Of a stretch of 7,289 nucleotides of DNA, positions 6,590 to 7,289 are shown piece by piece. Every line of letters begins with the position of its first letter. The first letter of the stretch is position 1. The DNA lies in contig CABSMJ010000042.1 in the NCBI GenBank assembly GCA_902478785.1, positions 1 through 7,289 on the forward strand. Reading direction: 5' to 3'. A program made the position numbers and the translations under genes. This DNA comes from an uncultured Oscillospiraceae bacterium. GTDB taxonomy: Bacteria > Bacillota > Clostridia > Oscillospirales > Oscillospiraceae. The notes beneath the pieces were generated by a model that was given only the letters and a program-made list of their open reading frames with translations, did not search any database and had not been told where the DNA came from.

Positions 6590-6635
6590 GGCAGCGACTT
6601 TGCAAAGGCGAGGTTGCTGCCTGTTTGCTTATTTT
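6590..6635 (+). terminator. Probable rho-independent terminator of the HTH-SdpI gene
   Basis: GGCAGCGAC (6590-6598) pairs with GTTGCTGCC (6613-6621), eight Watson-Crick pairs plus one G-T wobble. The 14-base loop can itself form a short CTTTG/CAAAG stem. A T-rich tail (6622-6635) with interruptions follows. It lies 49 bases after the stop codon and separates the two island genes into separate transcripts, or attenuates the second. Confidence 0.7.
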
Positions 6636-6656
6636 GATGACATTTAGGTGATCGGT

Positions 6657-7079
6657 ATGATTGTGATAGAAAATATATCTGAAAAAGTCAAAACATTACT
6701 CGAAAAGTATGAATTTAATGTAAATACCCTTGCAAAATATTTAGGGTTATCTGTGGAGCAGATCAATAATATTGCCAACGGAAATTTACAATGTGTTTTA
6801 GGGAAACACACGATAATAGATAAGATAATGTTTCTCTATGTTATTACTTGTGAAGAAGCCGATTTGAAAGCAAGTGCCTTTTTGGAAGTGCTTATATCCT
6901 ACCATCACCTATCTAAAGCTACGATAGCAAAAATGGCAAAAGTTAAAGTTGGCGATATTGAAAAAATGATGGAAGGCTTGGCCGATGGAGTCGATACAGA
7001 AACAAAATATAAAATTACGACCACTGTTATGTCATTGAGGTTTTTTCTAAAGGATTGTGAACCATCCATTGAAGAATAA
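6657..7079 (+). CDS. Small tandem helix-turn-helix protein, probable accessory regulator
   Basis: I prefer ATG 6657, six bases after AGGTG (6646-6650), giving 140 aa; a GTG at 6648 would add three residues but overlaps that site. The protein is soluble, helical and has no membrane segment. It contains two similar helix-turn-helix-like segments. Residues 25-43 (LAKYLGLSVEQINNIANG region) line up with residues 89-107 (IAKMAKVKVGDIEKMMEG region). T, A-K, V, I and G are conserved at the same positions and there are no gaps. A hydrophobic helix (52-64) and an acidic helix (66-80) link them. The internal similarity suggests duplication of a single HTH unit. It may regulate the neighbouring HTH-SdpI gene or element functions, but the target is unknown and I do not recognise a named family. 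It lies 115 bases after its neighbour, beyond a probable terminator, in the same AT-rich island and between two 17-bp repeats. A promoter of its own was not identified. Confidence 0.7.
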   Translation: MIVIENISEKVKTLLEKYEFNVNTLAKYLGLSVEQINNIANGNLQCVLGKHTIIDKIMFLYVITCEEADLKASAFLEVLISYHHLSKATIAKMAKVKVGDIEKMMEGLADGVDTETKYKITTTVMSLRFFLKDCEPSIEE

Positions 7080-7157
7080 TCCTCTACACCTATTATTTCC
7101 CAATAATCTGTTTGCGTCACCTTTATCATTTTCACAATTCAATACATCAGTTATCAC

Positions 7158-7174
7158 AGAGCCAGACGCATAGA
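7158..7174. repeat. 17-bp direct repeat, copy 2
   Basis: This perfect copy of AGAGCCAGACGCATAGA lies 78 bases after the stop of the tandem-HTH gene and 608 bases from copy 1. It opens the non-coding, inverted-repeat-rich tail of the window. Confidence 0.85.
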
Positions 7175-7182
7175 AGAAAGAA

Positions 7183-7285
7183 TACGATTATCCGTATAAA
7201 TCGTAGAAAGGCAATCCCACAAGTGGGAGCAAATCCAGCCGAGCCAGTCAACGGTCAAGATGAACGGGCTGCGCCCGCCGTTGAC
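7183..7285. other. Cluster of three inverted repeats, candidate oriT or relaxase/regulator binding region
   Basis: Three dyads follow one another. TACGATT (7183-7189) pairs with AATCGTA (7199-7205). TCCCAC (7215-7220) pairs with GTGGGA (7223-7228). GTCAACGG (7247-7254) pairs with CCGTTGAC (7278-7285). Inside the last one, CGGGC (7265-7269) pairs with GCCCG (7273-7277), so it would form a bulged hairpin. No open reading frame of note covers this stretch. Stacked inverted repeats in a non-coding segment of an apparent mobile island are typical of transfer origins and mobilisation-gene leaders. No nick-site consensus was recognised, and the relaxase would lie beyond the window. Confidence 0.4.
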
Positions 7286-7289
7286 AGCC

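Larger units (their letters stand above)
5403..7289. mobile_element. Probable horizontally acquired AT-rich island (partial; boundaries uncertain)
   Basis: From the stop codon at 5402 onward the DNA becomes clearly AT-rich and codons end mostly in A or T, while 1-5402 is GC-rich with G/C-ending codons. The cargo is two regulatory/immunity genes, with a 17-bp direct repeat and a cluster of inverted repeats at the right end. No integrase, transposase, relaxase or attachment site is visible, so the class of element is not established. The left boundary is probably between 5403 and about 5490; the right boundary is outside the window or in the GC-rich tail after about 7205. Confidence 0.5.

Noticed and set aside
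7092..7107. A possible terminator after the tandem-HTH gene (ATTATT-TCCC-AATAAT)
   Set aside because: The stem is six A-T pairs only and is followed by CTGTTTGCG rather than a T-run, so it is too weak to call.
7081..7289. A CRISPR array or iteron set in the repeat-rich tail
   Set aside because: The repeats are single inverted pairs of different sequence, not regularly spaced direct repeats.

Overview
The window suggests a motile, GC-rich member of the Firmicutes, probably an Oscillospiraceae-like gut Clostridium. The evidence is a flagellin tail, strong AGGAGG-type ribosome binding sites, G/C-dominated third codon positions, and glycosyltransferase/FrhB/pyruvyl-transferase proteins of a type common in anaerobic Firmicutes. 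The lineage is an inference; nothing in the window identifies a species.

Region 1 (1-250) holds the last 27 codons of a flagellin gene on the + strand. A textbook rho-independent terminator follows. After it comes a GC-rich leader able to form a long imperfect hairpin (167-218) that competes with a shorter one (161-179).

Region 2 (251-5402) holds two large co-directional genes. The first is a 703-aa family 2 glycosyltransferase with a long helical C-terminal extension. The second is a 995-aa multidomain protein. Its order is a degenerate GT2-like domain, two 4Fe-4S clusters, an FrhB-type (coenzyme F420 hydrogenase beta-like) domain, and a polysaccharide pyruvyl transferase domain. Because they sit directly downstream of flagellin, the simplest reading is that they build and decorate a glycan, most likely on flagellin: one adds sugars, and the other carries out a redox step and/or ketal-pyruvylation.

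Region 3 (about 5403-7289) differs sharply. It is AT-rich with A/T-ending codons, so it looks horizontally acquired. It encodes an XRE-type helix-turn-helix protein fused to an SdpI-like membrane immunity/sensor domain (5657-6541). It also encodes a small 140-aa protein with two similar helix-turn-helix segments (6657-7079). A perfect 17-bp direct repeat (6550-6566 and 7158-7174) brackets the small gene. The last ~110 bases carry three consecutive inverted repeats and become GC-rich again, which resembles the non-coding backbone of an integrative or conjugative element (possibly an oriT-like site). The window ends before any mobility gene, so the mobile-element reading is an inference.

The two most unusual items are the four-module pyruvyl-transferase fusion beside flagellin and the one-protein HTH-SdpI regulator followed by a repeat-bracketed tandem-HTH cassette.
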